Positions 1 through 11,627 of a DNA stretch of 64,000 bases are shown here, piece after piece; the stretch's first letter is position 1, and each line of letters begins with the position of its first letter. The stretch is taken from contig CAJNOL010000047.1 in the NCBI GenBank assembly GCA_905250125.1, positions 114,423 through 178,422 on the forward strand, read 5' to 3'. The DNA is from Rotaria sordida. Lineage: Eukaryota > Rotifera > Eurotatoria > Philodinida > Philodinidae. The position numbers and the translations under genes were made by a program. Below the pieces are notes generated by a model, which saw only the letters and a list, made by a program, of their open reading frames with translations, ran no database searches and had not been told where the DNA came from.

Positions 1-441
1 TGTAAGACACCAACTTGACAATTGTAAAGCAGCAAATGTCATAAATGAAATAAGTCGACAATGAATAAGAGATAAATCTTCAATATTACCATTAAAACGG
101 CTAATATTAAATTTATAAAAACTATTTAAATTCCATCCATATAATGATATAATATCACATATACTAGCAGCTATTAAATAACGGACAGTTACAAAACGAC
201 GAAGATTACGTCTAAATAATACACTTATTGTTAAGAGATTACCAACAGTACCAACTATAATAAGTACAAGAGCATAAATACTCAGATAATGAATAACAAA
301 TGCATATCGAAAATTTTCTGAATAAGATAATGTATCATTTGTTATATTGTCTATGGAAACCTATAAATAACATCGACTTATCTTGAAAAATCGAAGAAAT
401 GTTTTATTTTAACTTACGAGAGCTTTGAAATCAGATGCCAT
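1..441 (-). CDS. 7TM receptor, N-terminal part (runs off the window)
   Basis: Two exons are visible on the minus strand: 418-441 (start codon at 441, eight residues, MASDFKAL) and 1-360, joined across a 57-bp GT-AG intron at a codon boundary. The second exon reads through the window edge without a stop. After an Asn-rich extracellular stretch (NITND) comes a hydrophobic segment with a TM1-type Gly-Asn pair (VGNLLTI), a basic loop (RRNLRRF), a second membrane segment, and LIHCRL at the start of a third. The Cys there fits the conserved TM3 cysteine of class A GPCRs. The same LIHCRL occurs at the same place in the receptor at 37059-38141, so both probably belong to one expanded rotifer receptor family. 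Ligand unknown. The family call is good; the subfamily is not determinable. Confidence 0.8.
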
Positions 442-1980
442 AGTTTATCATGAAACAAGAAAAAGATTTGTTGTATAATCGTTCTTTTTTTTGTAATGTT
501 TCACAATTTACTGCTCACAATATCGCTCTTGTGTGAATACCTTCATTTCCTTGTTTTTTATATTCTTTCCTTCTTATTCTTCCCCTATCGTTTTTTTTTT
601 CTAATATTCATCTCTCTATTTCTCTCTCCCATATAAACTTGCGTTGGGTATGAGATACATACATTGCAGAGATATGAGATAGTTTAATAAACAATATTGC
701 TGAAGGTAACGATAGAACCACTCTTCCGTTTAGGCGTTTCAAACAACATTTATAATGGACGAAAGAAATAGCAACACGAATGATATCAAAGAGAGTGCCG
801 TGTTCTGTCTTTTAACATTGACATAATGACAAAGCAAAAAAAGTACAAATATAGATTGAAAATTTTGCTTTAATCTATCGATAAGACGAATACGATCAAA
901 ATCTTATTCGTTAACCGGCACTAAATATTATTAGCATGATTGTATAATGAAATTATCAAAAACAAAAAAGAAAAAAGAGATATGGAATTCCAAATAACAA
1001 TTTTGTTTTAATAGATTTGTCGTTTCTTTTTTTTTAATCATATTTCTCTTTTTCTTTTAATAATACTTTTCGAGCATCAAACAAAGCCTGTCATACAAAA
1101 GAAAAAAACAGAAGTACTCATTTCGATATTTATCACACTTGTATTCTACTATTGACATGTCAATGAGGACTGTCATGACATACATGATTTTAACGAGAAA
1201 TTGGACACTTGACATATTTTGTTATCATTATTCAGATCAGTACATTGAAAAATAGATTATGCATATTTAAATAAAAGAATTATAAAGAAGACTTGACGAA
1301 CAAAATTTTGTACAAAGAAGTTAGATTTTTCCATTTCGTCAACCATGATTTATCAAGTAAATGAAAAAAAAACATTGTAGTGACAAAAAGAGAAAACTTC
1401 TATTACCATAAGTATAATTTAGCTATTTGCTCATTCTTGCATATGTTGATGAAAGTAGTTCATAGAAGCTTTTAGAACTACTGGCAAATATAGAAATAGC
1501 AAAAAAAAACATCACGAGAAAAAAGAAATAGAAGTACATTTCATAATTATTGATGTTCAATGTTTTCGAAGTATCACGAAGAAAGTAATCTTTAGAAAAT
1601 GATATGAATAATTTCAAAGAGGTGGACTTTTCTCAATAGATCTTATTAGTATAGTTAGAGAGTGAAAGTAACCTGCTGATTCGATATAACCAGAGTTCAC
1701 TCTTAGATAGTTTTGTTCGGAAATATATGAGAATTGAAGATTTTCAATTTAATCAATAAACCATTGAAATTCTCCTATTCTTCACTTATCAATCGATTGT
1801 CTTAGACATTGAAATAACTTGTTGAATATTTAACCGGACAGAAAACAGGACATGATATATACTTCTTAGTGATGTATTATTTACAGATAGTAAGCAGGAT
1901 AATCATATGATAGATGGATAAAGATTTGTAAGAACATGCAAAAGAGACATATTAATTTGAGTTTGTTAAAATATTTTTAT
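442..1980. other. Intergenic, no gene seen
   Basis: AT-rich sequence upstream of the receptor. Short open frames lack recognisable motifs or plausible splice partners. Nothing supportable was found before the MULE-like element that begins at 1981; its left target-site copy occupies 1972-1980. Confidence 0.6.
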
Positions 1981-2833
1981 AGCGACAAATTAAATGTTCA
2001 GTATTTTTTTGTAAATGTTCAGTAAAATTTGTTCAGTATTATATACAAATTTTCAGTAAAGAAATCAAACTATCAGTATAAAATTTAATGTTCAGTAAAT
2101 ATTACGTTTGTTCAGTTAACTAATTGTTTGCTCAGTAAATTAATAAATTGATCAGTATTAAAATTAAAGTTTCAGTAATTAATTCAGTTTGCTGATCTAA
2201 AAATTCATTTACTCAGTAAAGAATAGTATTTTTATCAGTAATTACTTTTATTTTTTCGATGAAAATATTTTGGTATAAATGGAAGAATTATCGTTCTCAT
2301 TGACTGATGATGAGATCACCAGTCAAAATATTTTTTTTCTTTTCTGTTCTTTCTTTCAATTGCTTTATGCCAGTAGATAAATTAAAATGGTTAGATAGTG
2401 TGTGCAATTGTCCAGCGTTTTTCAAAAAGTTTATGTGTGAACATGTTGTTTGGTATGACAATTCAATTAAATTGCTGCAAACTATCACCTGCTGCTAAAA
2501 ACGTTAAAATTGGTGAAAAAAGATGTCGTGGTAGACCAACAAAATCCAAAAAGGCGTTATTGATTCAATAAATTTCTGTTAATTGTAATTACACTTTTTT
2601 TACTGAAATAGATTATTAAAGAACTGAGCAAAAATACATTAAATACTGAGCAAAAAAAAATTAAATACTGAATCTTTTAAAATTAAATACTGAACTTTTT
2701 GAATTGTTTACTGAACTTCTTGAATTATTTACTGAGCAAAAAAGTAATTTTTTACTGAACAAGAACTACTGAACATGTGATAAGAAATTTACTGAACATT
2801 CATAATAAAATACTGAACAATTAAATACAAGCC
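1981..2833. mobile_element. Non-autonomous MULE-like DNA transposon with subterminal CAGTA arrays
   Basis: An 853-bp element bounded by a perfect 9-bp direct repeat TATTTTTAT at 1972-1980 and 2834-2842, the duplication size typical of Mutator-like elements. The outermost 23 bases at each end (1981-2003, and 2811-2833 inverted) align without gaps and match at 16 of 23 positions. Inside each end lies a subterminal array of the same pentamer: about 13 copies of CAGTA/CAGTT on the left (about 2000-2240) and about 11 inverted copies (TACTGA) on the right (about 2600-2817), spaced 10-25 bp. The centre holds a remnant coding segment with a SWIM zinc-finger pattern. Coordinates are firm from the sequence; the superfamily call is inference from the duplication length plus the SWIM motif. 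Confidence 0.8.
2307..2575 (+). pseudogene. SWIM zinc-finger remnant of a MULE transposase
   Basis: The plus-strand frame from 2307 contains CNCPAFFKKFMCEHV, which matches the SWIM zinc-finger pattern C-x-C-x(n)-C-x-H found at the C-terminal end of MULE transposases. About 17 residues later the frame stops; after a shift, the following sequence near 2515-2570 reads RCRGRPTKSKKALLIQ and a stop, resembling the basic tail that often follows SWIM domains. There is no MULE catalytic domain in the element, so this is a leftover C-terminus carried by a deletion derivative. Function as a protein is unlikely. It could instead be a captured host SWIM domain, but its position between the inverted ends favours transposase ancestry. 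Confidence 0.65.
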
Positions 2834-2842
2834 TATTTTTAT

Positions 2843-5800
2843 TAGATAAATCATATTAAATGACATTTATAAAAGATCTTACATATAAATTGATTAATGT
2901 TTTATATTATTTCTTGATGTCAAACCAATAAAATAATTTGTAATATATTTGACATATGACTTGAATGTCATTAAAAAAAACTTTATCATTTTCAAACCAA
3001 CATCAGTCATATTACAGATAAAAAATGAAATAAAATATTTTGTATATCGTCAAAAAACAACTAACTAATGGTTATGTCTCTTTTATTATATTATACAAAA
3101 TGACATGTTACAATTAATTAATTCAAAAAGTTAAATAGTAAAAATATTGAATTCTACACTATTCTTAAATTAATTATTTGTTCCATCACTCATCATTTAT
3201 TTCTTTAAGATTATATTCCCACAGGAACTAATTTAGTTCATCATGATTGATTGTTTCAGATATTGACAAAATTACATATGCATTAGTCAATTTTACTTAC
3301 AGCTAAGACCTAAGTGCAGATATATATATATATATATATCAAGTTATTTAGTTATTTGTCAACAGCGGGGGAGGGAGTTAGAACATTTTATCTAAAATCA
3401 ATATTTATAGATCTACAAATATCAATTATCAAAACTTTTGATATAAACGTATAATAATTTTTTTTCATAGAAGCTTAATGATAAAGAAGTTTTTGACATC
3501 ATATCAAGAGAAAATTGTCAGAAATGTTAAATTATCAAATATCGAACATATTTATAGTAATGGAAATCCTTTTTTTTTTGTTGAATAAGAATTCTCTCTT
3601 TTGTCAAATTTGACTAGAACTAAAGTAATATTATGAATAAATGAAATTTAATTACAAAATTTAAATATCAAAATAATGTTTGAAGAAGGGAAGCAAATAA
3701 AGAAGAAATCAAAATGAACTTTATGAATGTTACTATATTGATGTGCAGGTAGCAAACAAAAATCTTTGCCTCAGCTAATCTCGACCAGAGTATGTGGTAA
3801 AGTTCTAAAAATTTATGTATCTACATATCACTAACAATATAGGTCATGGTCATTGCAGCGCTATTATTGCTTAATTACAAAGAGAGTTATGGTACATGGC
3901 ACCTGGTATTTTTCTCTGAGCCTTATAATCAGAAAAAGATTGTCTAGAAAATTTTACGCTGCTTATTATTAAAATTACGATGGATCCTTGATATTTTTAC
4001 ATACAACTGAAGTGTTGTCTAGGGTTTTTTCTCGGCTAAAAGATAAGTTCATTTACTCAAATATTGATATTTCTGGTTCCTTGGGACTAACAAGATTATC
4101 ATCTATGTCTCATTTCTCGTTAGTGCTAGATTCACTTCTGAAATTTGTAGATAACAATGTCTAACTATAGAAAAAACTTATCAAAAATGACAGTAGATAG
4201 TTTCTTTGCACAACAATTATGACACTGAAATGTACATAGTCTTCGAGGCAATTGATGAACTTCAATGAAATTAATAATGTATATAGTTGGAACATAGCAT
4301 TACATATTGAGAAGTCAAATGACACAGAATACTCTTCCTTTCCAGGGTTATGAGACCGACAACAAAAATAGATGCCATCCATCATAACTCGTTTTGCAAT
4401 TAAGTAATAACGACATCGCAATGCCAATGACCTTCATTCTTAGTGAAGTGCCTGTACACAAATTTTCAGAACTAATTAGTTAATCCCTCCTCCACATGTA
4501 ATTAAAAGCCCCAGGTCTTCTAATATGAATTTCTCTGTGAAAAGGATCAAATATCGTTATTACATTTTAGTTAGTTCACTATGATTATGTTTCAAATACA
4601 AAGAAACAAAATATCACAAGCGTTAGTTCTTATTTTTTATTTGTTCGATCATTGTTTTCTTTTCATTATATTCTTCTTTTTCTTTATTATTATCATCATT
4701 GTTGTCTTAGGAATTCCAATTGATGATATGTTGATAAACATACTAATTCATTTTCACATTCATCAATATTTGAAATAATTTCAACATTTAAATCATCATT
4801 AGAAGTGCAATACGTAATTCCTTTATATTTTATATATATTCACTAAATGTATATTATTGATGATACAAATGAAGTTTAATATTAATCGCTCTCTTCCTCC
4901 TCGCAGCAAATATAACTCGATATTTTTTCTATCGTTTTCATCTTAGCTGAAAATAGTTTTTTTTTTCTTCTTTCGAAGAAAATCTTTTCCCGTTATGCAT
5001 AGATTAAATATTACTTTATCTTCTATTTTTTTTTGTCATTTTTCTTCTCCCATAAATATGATTCAGTAATAATTCAATGAAAAAAAAGAACGAAAGGATT
5101 TTTCCACAAGGCCCAAGTCTTCTATCATAAATTTCACATTGTTCTTCGTAGGCAAAACTTCTAATATGTGACGAAAAGTTTAATTTAAAAGTCAATGGTT
5201 GCAAAATTCCGAATTTTTAAACATAGAATATTGATTTTTGCAAGGAAATTGGTGCTCAATAACGCGTTTTCCATACGGAGCAGAAATTTCAACATTTAAA
5301 CTGATTACTAATTTTGAAAAGATAACTCTATGTGCAACAATATAGTTCGTGTTGACTTTTTCTTATTATGTTCTTCGATGATAACTGAAAATTATCTATG
5401 AAACATTTCATTTACACTTGTCTTACTTGAAAATAGGTAACATTTCTTTCGTAAAACTAAAAATATAACTTGCCAGTAGCATTTGTTACAGTTATTGCGT
5501 ATAAAAAAAAGCTTTAGATAAGCTTCTACTATCAACCAAAAAATCAGCTTATTCGAGTGAAACGAAGTGAATATATTTCAGTTTATTATTATAGTACTAT
5601 TTATGGCTCACCCTATATATTATCTCAAGTGCCGTTAGAAATAATAAAGCTTTTATAGCATAAAGAAAAGGCGAAAAGTTAATATAAGACTATCATCAAA
5701 AGTGAATCTTAATTACAAGATGTCTTACGTAAAGTAATCTTTTCTGCGGCTTTTTTATAATATCACAAATTAATATTAGTTCATTCTAATAATAAATTTT

Positions 5801-6218
5801 GAATGATTCTATATGAAATCAAGTTATTTTCAATGATTACGAAAAGTAATCATTAGATTTTGAATGAGTAGAACAAAAAATAATTTCTATCAATCATTCT
5901 TCATTTGATACTGTAAAATAAACAAAACTTTTTTGTCCAGAAATGCTGTTAGCAGGCCTCTTGTATATTGTTTTTTTTTTTTGTCTTATATCCAAATTAA
6001 ATGTACATTTCACAGCGGAGACAAATATACTCACTCCACAAAAGAAAAACGACAAATGAAATTTGACACTGCACAGTTTAAAAAGGACAAATATACGCAG
6101 AAAAAGAGAAAGATCCATATACATGTAGACATGTTTCAAGAAAGAATTACATAGTCAAAATAAAAGACAGAGCCGAAAGAAATATGAGATGATGATAAAG
6201 ATAATTGCATCGTATAGA
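2843..6218. other. Intergenic, no gene recognised
   Basis: A 3.4-kb AT-rich stretch. It contains a (TA)n run at about 3322-3338 and homopolymer T tracts. The longest open frames (such as the minus frame at 4161-4427) have no splice context or motif I can defend. The last few hundred bases are probably the 3' flank of the beta-TrCP gene on the minus strand. Confidence 0.5.
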
Positions 6219-9200
6219 TTATGATATAGTATTTATTGTTGTTGTTGTTGTTGTTGAATCATTAAGAAAATTGAAACAAAGTATTGTATCATCATGTGAA
6301 CTTGATATAATCTGAAATTCATCAAATTGCAGACGAAATACACGTCCTGTATGTTCAGTTAATGTACGAATACATAAAGATGATTGAGAACGTGGATCTA
6401 ATGCAGCTACTAAATCCCAAATTTTTATTTTACCTATTGAAAATTTAAAAAGAATAAATCATTATATTCTCAAATTTGTATGATTTTTTTTTGTTTTTTT
6501 TTTTTGAATCATACCATCATAAGCTCCAGAAACAATTCGTTTAGAATCAAAACGAATACAACGTACAAGTTCATCATGTCCTTCAAGTATACGTAAACAT
6601 GCACCACATTCAATATCCCATATACGAATTGTATTATCTGATGAACCACTAACAACAATTTTATCACGATATTGTAAACAAGCAATACCACGTTTATGTC
6701 CTAATAATGTTCGTACAAATTCACAAGTTATTGTATCCTATAATAAACAATATATAAGTTACATTAAAAAAAAAAAAAAAAAAAAAAAAAAACTAAATAC
6801 CCAAACTTTAATTGTTCGATCACCACTAGCACTAACAATATATTTTTCATCAAAATCAACAACATTAACTGCTGCACGATGTCCAACAAGAACACGTCGA
6901 ATATTTATATCTGTTGATGAATTCATTTGCCATACAGCTATTGAACGATCTTTCGAACAAGTTACCATTATATCATGAAAAAATCGAAGATGTAAAACAG
7001 CTTCACAATGATGTAATAATGTATTTATCAATTCTCCTGTTTTAACATTCCATACACGTACTGTTGAATCAGATGAACCAGTAACAATCATTTTATCATC
7101 ATATTGTAAACATAAAACACTTCCATTATGACCAGTTAAAACTTTTGTACATTCAAGAGTTTTTCTATCCCAAATTTTAATTGTATTATCACGAAGACCA
7201 CTAATAATTTTTTCATCATCATATTGTAAACAATAAACACCTTTACTATTTTGTGAACGACATTGAATTTTTTCTAATTGAAAATTTCCTGTACGCCAAT
7301 TTGTTTCAATTTGTTCAATGTCTTGAAGTATTTTTGGATATAAACGATGATAGAATTCATGTGTTTTTTGTATTTCACTTGATGTTAATATCTGACGAAA
7401 AAGATATTTTATCCAACCACGACGATTAGCAAGACCATGCCAAAGTGAATCTGATTGAACTTTACGTTCAATTAATTTTTTCCATAACATTCCTAAAAGT
7501 ATTCAAATAAAAGTTATTATCAATATTAGGAAATTTGCCTATCAGATTCAATTAGTTTTTGCTGAGTTATTTAAAATGAATTATTTTTTGAAAGTAATAA
7601 TCAAATTGTTATTTAACTACTCAATATCCAATATGTTGAAAATGTGAAAAGTAAAAAAGGATGACTTTATCTATGATTGAAATCTCATATGTCCTTTTGA
7701 ATATATATTTCGTGTCAGCAATCATTAAGAACACTGTGTAGAATGATCTCATCTGCTGTTGTCTATCATATCACGATACTTTGTGTATGTGCGATCGAAA
7801 TCGATGAAATGTTAAAGTAATATTCCGGATCAAAAAAATCTTCAGACTTTTAGTCGTTCATCAGCATAAAGAACAGGAAATTAGCTGAAAGTCACTGGGA
7901 AAATACGGTAAATTTCCGACCCGGAATAGCGCTTCTACATTCTATCGATTTTTTTGACTAGATAAAATGATTTTTCCGTATTCTTTCAAGCAGTTTCTGC
8001 AAAATCCACTTGTTTTCAGCGATCAAAATTATCAATCTAGACATTGAAACGAACTTGTTTGATTCTAAGGCGATCTCTTCCTCGTTTCGAAATTTCTGAA
8101 GAAAGGCTCATCGGAGATATTTCGAACTTTCATGATAGATAGATCTCGATCAGCAGAGCAAAAATTGTCATAAACTTCAAATACTTCCTTCTAAGACATT
8201 GTTTGAGGTGCTTACTTCTTTTTATCTCCTTCAATTCGTATAAAAAGATCAAAATACTGAACGCATACCTCCAAAAATAGATATTTTCTTTTTTTGTAAA
8301 ATCTGCCAAAAATCAACAGTGCAATATTTTTCAATACAAAGAAAAAAAAGTTTCAATTTGATGGAACATACTATATCGGAGAACTGGGGCGATTCGACAT
8401 TTGTTTTGTGTAAAAATTGATTTCGAGAAAAACGAAAAACAAATTCTCCTGTATGCATCAGGACTTTTTTCTCCAACTAAAGTAATTAAAAACTGGCTGC
8501 GTTAGAGATCCATGCTCTCAGCACTTCTGGAAATTATCATTAGAAGAATTTTGCATACAAAGAATAATTGCAGTGCGAATTTTTCTGCTAGGGATTTTGG
8601 GTTTAATAAAAGTACTAACTAACAACGAAGATCTCTCATCTATATGACATATAACAGAGAACACTGCGAACCTCTACCACAAAATGAAAAAATTTTGATC
8701 TTAACATCTGTAAAGAATCTTCATTATGATTTCTAACAGGAAAATAAATTTCTCTTGATTTACACGGAAAATATTTTAAATATTCTCTCTCAATTTAATT
8801 AATTAATCGATAAAATCTAAGAAATTTTAAAAACTCCATATATATGAAGAATAAATTGTCTATGAAACTTTTGATTGTGTACAATCAGGTTTTGTTTTTT
8901 TTCTTTTATCTAATTCATACCTTCGGATATAACATGATACCATTCACGACAAACAAGTTCTGTTGATTTTAAACATTGATGACCTAAATATCCGAGAATT
9001 TTTTCTGCTATATGTTCAAGTCCACGTGCTGCTAATTGTCCAATAAAATCTCTTTGTAACATAGGTAATAGAAAAGTATTTATTTGTCCATGTTGATGAC
9101 TGTGCATATTTTTAAGAAGATTTTCAACAAAATTTAATTGTTCTCGTTCATCCCATGTGGAAAATATTGTTAAAAACCGATCACTTATTTGTTGATAATC

Positions 9201-9317
9201 AGGTGTGGAAAATTTATTTGAATGATTATTTATCAATGTTACTAAAGAATTTGAAGATGATGATGTAAGCATTGATGAATGTTCTTCATTGTGTGAATTT
9301 ATTGTCGTAGTTTCCAT
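6219..9317 (-). CDS. BTRC: beta-TrCP-type F-box/WD40 protein
   Basis: Substrate-recognition subunit of the SCF(beta-TrCP) ubiquitin ligase, which binds phosphodegrons of proteins such as beta-catenin and IkappaB in cytoplasm and nucleus. Four exons, 8921-9317, 6801-7492, 6515-6737 and 6219-6433, give 508 residues (human paralogues about 530-600). After a Ser/Asn-rich leader come the dimerisation (D) domain (FVENLL..HQHGQIN, about residues 60-80), the F-box (about 85-130, LVCREWY), then [14 protein letters not shown], a near-signature of this subfamily. Seven WD40 repeats follow from about residue 200 ([44 protein letters not shown] and others). It ends in a short poly-Thr tract encoded by an ACA/TTG triplet run. 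Intron 1 (7493-8920, 1.4 kb) holds no recognised gene; intron 2 has a long A/T homopolymer. BTRC and FBXW11 are vertebrate duplicates, so the symbol marks the family. Confidence 0.95.
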
Positions 9318-9759
9318 AAATATTTGATTTATAATGGAAATATGAAAAAAACGAAAAAAAGAAAAAAATAATAAATATTTATTTATATAATATGAATTAT
9401 TAATTAAATATTATTCCACACAAATCACGACGGCAATAAATATCTGAAATTAGTAATTTGTTACTCATTTTTCTTCTGTGAATAGCTAAGTAAATGATTG
9501 ATTTCTTTGATGCGAAATGAATGAATATATATTCATCGACGTAAAAGTGCGAACGAGCGTGTTTATTCTTCGAACAGCTTCCTTTTTCTTTTGCTTACAT
9601 CAGCTGATCTGTGAGTAGTTGAAGAAGTAGAACAAAAAAAAAATCAATTAAACTGTAAGGACAGATTTATTTGTCGAACAAACAGATGGCTATAATAGAG
9701 GACACTATTCCCAATATCATGCAATATATTTCAATACTGATGAAAAATAAATTACGAGT

Positions 9760-10325
9760 CATCGAGGGATATATACTAACAGATTTTATCAAATATTATG
9801 CTCACGAGGGAATCTCTCCAGCTGATAAATTTCTTTTCAGACGAGTCTTATCTCATTAGATAGGGTCTATTGAGACTAGAAAAAGCCTAAAATGATTCAT
9901 GCCCATAGGGTCTTTCTTCTTGAATTATGGTCATTTTATTGAGTTTTTTAAAAAAAATGCCAGAGTCTCACTTAAATCATCTTCGAAATCGACTTACAAG
10001 TTCAAACTTTATACAAATAAAGTTCTTACTGAGATTGGTTCATTGCGAAAGCTTCAGATTTTTTAGCATCTCCTCTCCTAAGATATGAATATTGAAAATT
10101 CTGTTATGCGAAAAAGCAAACTAGAAAATCTGAAACGTTCACAATACATAAGTTTCACTGAGAACTTTATTTGTGCAAGACTATAATTCAAGAAGAAAGA
10201 CGCTATAGGCATGAATCATTTTATGCTTTTTCTAGTGTCAATATGCCCTATCTAATGAGATAAGACTCATCTGAAAAGTGATTTATCAGCTGACGAGTTT
10301 CCCTTGTCAGTGAAAGACTATCTAA
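9760..10325. repeat. Palindromic non-autonomous element (foldback/MITE-like)
   Basis: Two arms of about 170-190 bp in inverted orientation. For example the left arm at about 9845-9945 (tctcattagataggg ... gattcatgcc) reappears reverse-complemented at about 10180-10262. The arms are roughly 85-90% identical by eye and the centre lies near 10045. It shares an internal core (actttatacaaataaagttc, gcgaaagcttcag) with the dispersed family at 10600, 12650, 25490 and 58000. A short open frame at 9671-9859 runs into the left arm and is not a gene. No target duplication was identified. Confidence 0.75.
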
Positions 10326-10579
10326 ATGAGTTATAAAGAACGATCAATTTTCGTTGTGTCTAAACTTTTCAAGTGAATAATAGACAATCTTCGGAATAAT
10401 AAACTCTTATGCTTTATTTCATGTTGATATTGATGGTCAAATATTAAAAGATGACTACAGTTCTCAAAGGATGTAATATATATTTAGCATACTTTATATG
10501 AAACTACTAGTATCAATACTTTGAGTATATTCTATAATGTATTAATCATGAAAAAATTAAATTGGACTACTAGGAGCAT

Positions 10580-10960
10580 TCTTCTAAGTATCAATTCGCT
10601 GCTGAGTCGGAACTATGTGCATCATGTAGGTTCTAATGAACTATGAATACCCTAAAAGGAGTTCGGGTTACTAGTTGATTAATGCCGAGATACCGTATAT
10701 TTTAGTCGAATTTCAGAAACACTAGGTAAAGTGAGTTTCGCATTTTGACTTAAAACTTTGTATAGAAACAGACCTTAATGAGAATAGAGCATTGCAAATA
10801 TTTCAGATTTTGTCATTGTATCTATCTTAAAATATAGCTAAAGTAAAAGCGTGTCTTTTGCATCACTTATATATAATGGTAGATTCGATATTCTTATTTC
10901 GGAATAGGAACAAATCAAAAGATCTATCCTCGTGGGTGTATCAAAGTACGCTGCGATCGA
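10580..10960. repeat. Dispersed repeat family copy (B)
   Basis: Contains the family landmark (ctatgaataccctaaaagga, about 10640), then ggttactagttgattaatgc, then the segment around 10740-10800 (aaactttgtatagaaacaga). A stretch at 10810-10905 is the reverse complement, at about 85% by eye, of 58240-58310 (aatctaccattatatat), so members are themselves partly inverted. Between here and 11520 I see no gene, only the 3' flank of the MATH-BTB gene. Confidence 0.65.
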
Positions 10961-11520
10961 GTCCGAGTTCGAAAACTTTGGATCCGATGACCTCTAATTT
11001 ATAGTTCATTATAACCTCCATAATCCTTACCCAAAAGCGATTAGACACTTACTCACGTCAATTAGAATCCCAGTTCGTTTATAAAAATCTTAGATTATAT
11101 ACGTTTTATCACCTGTACGTCACAATTTTCCGTAATAACGCAATGAGTCATTTATACTCTTCTCTTCTTTTCTCGAAACGCATCAATCATTCAGCATGAT
11201 TCGCTTTCCTCTATTGTTATGTCTTCATCAAATCATCTAAAACAAGTTAGTGATTATTGAAGAAAAGAAAATATCTAAAATCAAAGAACAGATTTAATAT
11301 CATATAATCCAAATGAAAATTTTATTGTTTTTTCTCTGTAGGTTTATTTTTCAAGTAGATATATCATGACGAAGAAAAACAAAATGAAAAAGTGATCGAA
11401 GAAAAACAAAAAAAAAACAACAATACGAACAAGACAACATATTTTTTTTTGTTATGCATTCGATGTGACTGTACAAAAAAGAAAAAAACCGTAAACATGT
11501 TTTCTATTGCTTTTTATTCA

Positions 11521-11593
11521 TCAATCATATTTTGAATATTTACTTGTTGTTAAGGACGTTGAATGATGATAATGATTTAAATTATTATTATTA

Positions 11594-11627
<34 letters not shown>

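Noticed and set aside
4161..4427. Minus-strand frame with a faint MULE-transposase feel (FQLYTLLISLKF)
   Set aside because: Too short and too weak; no DDE acids in order, no flanking inverted ends or target duplication, and frames on both sides are closed.
9671..9859. 62-codon open frame on the plus strand
   Set aside because: It runs into the arm of a palindromic repeat, whose mirror copy does not keep the frame open.
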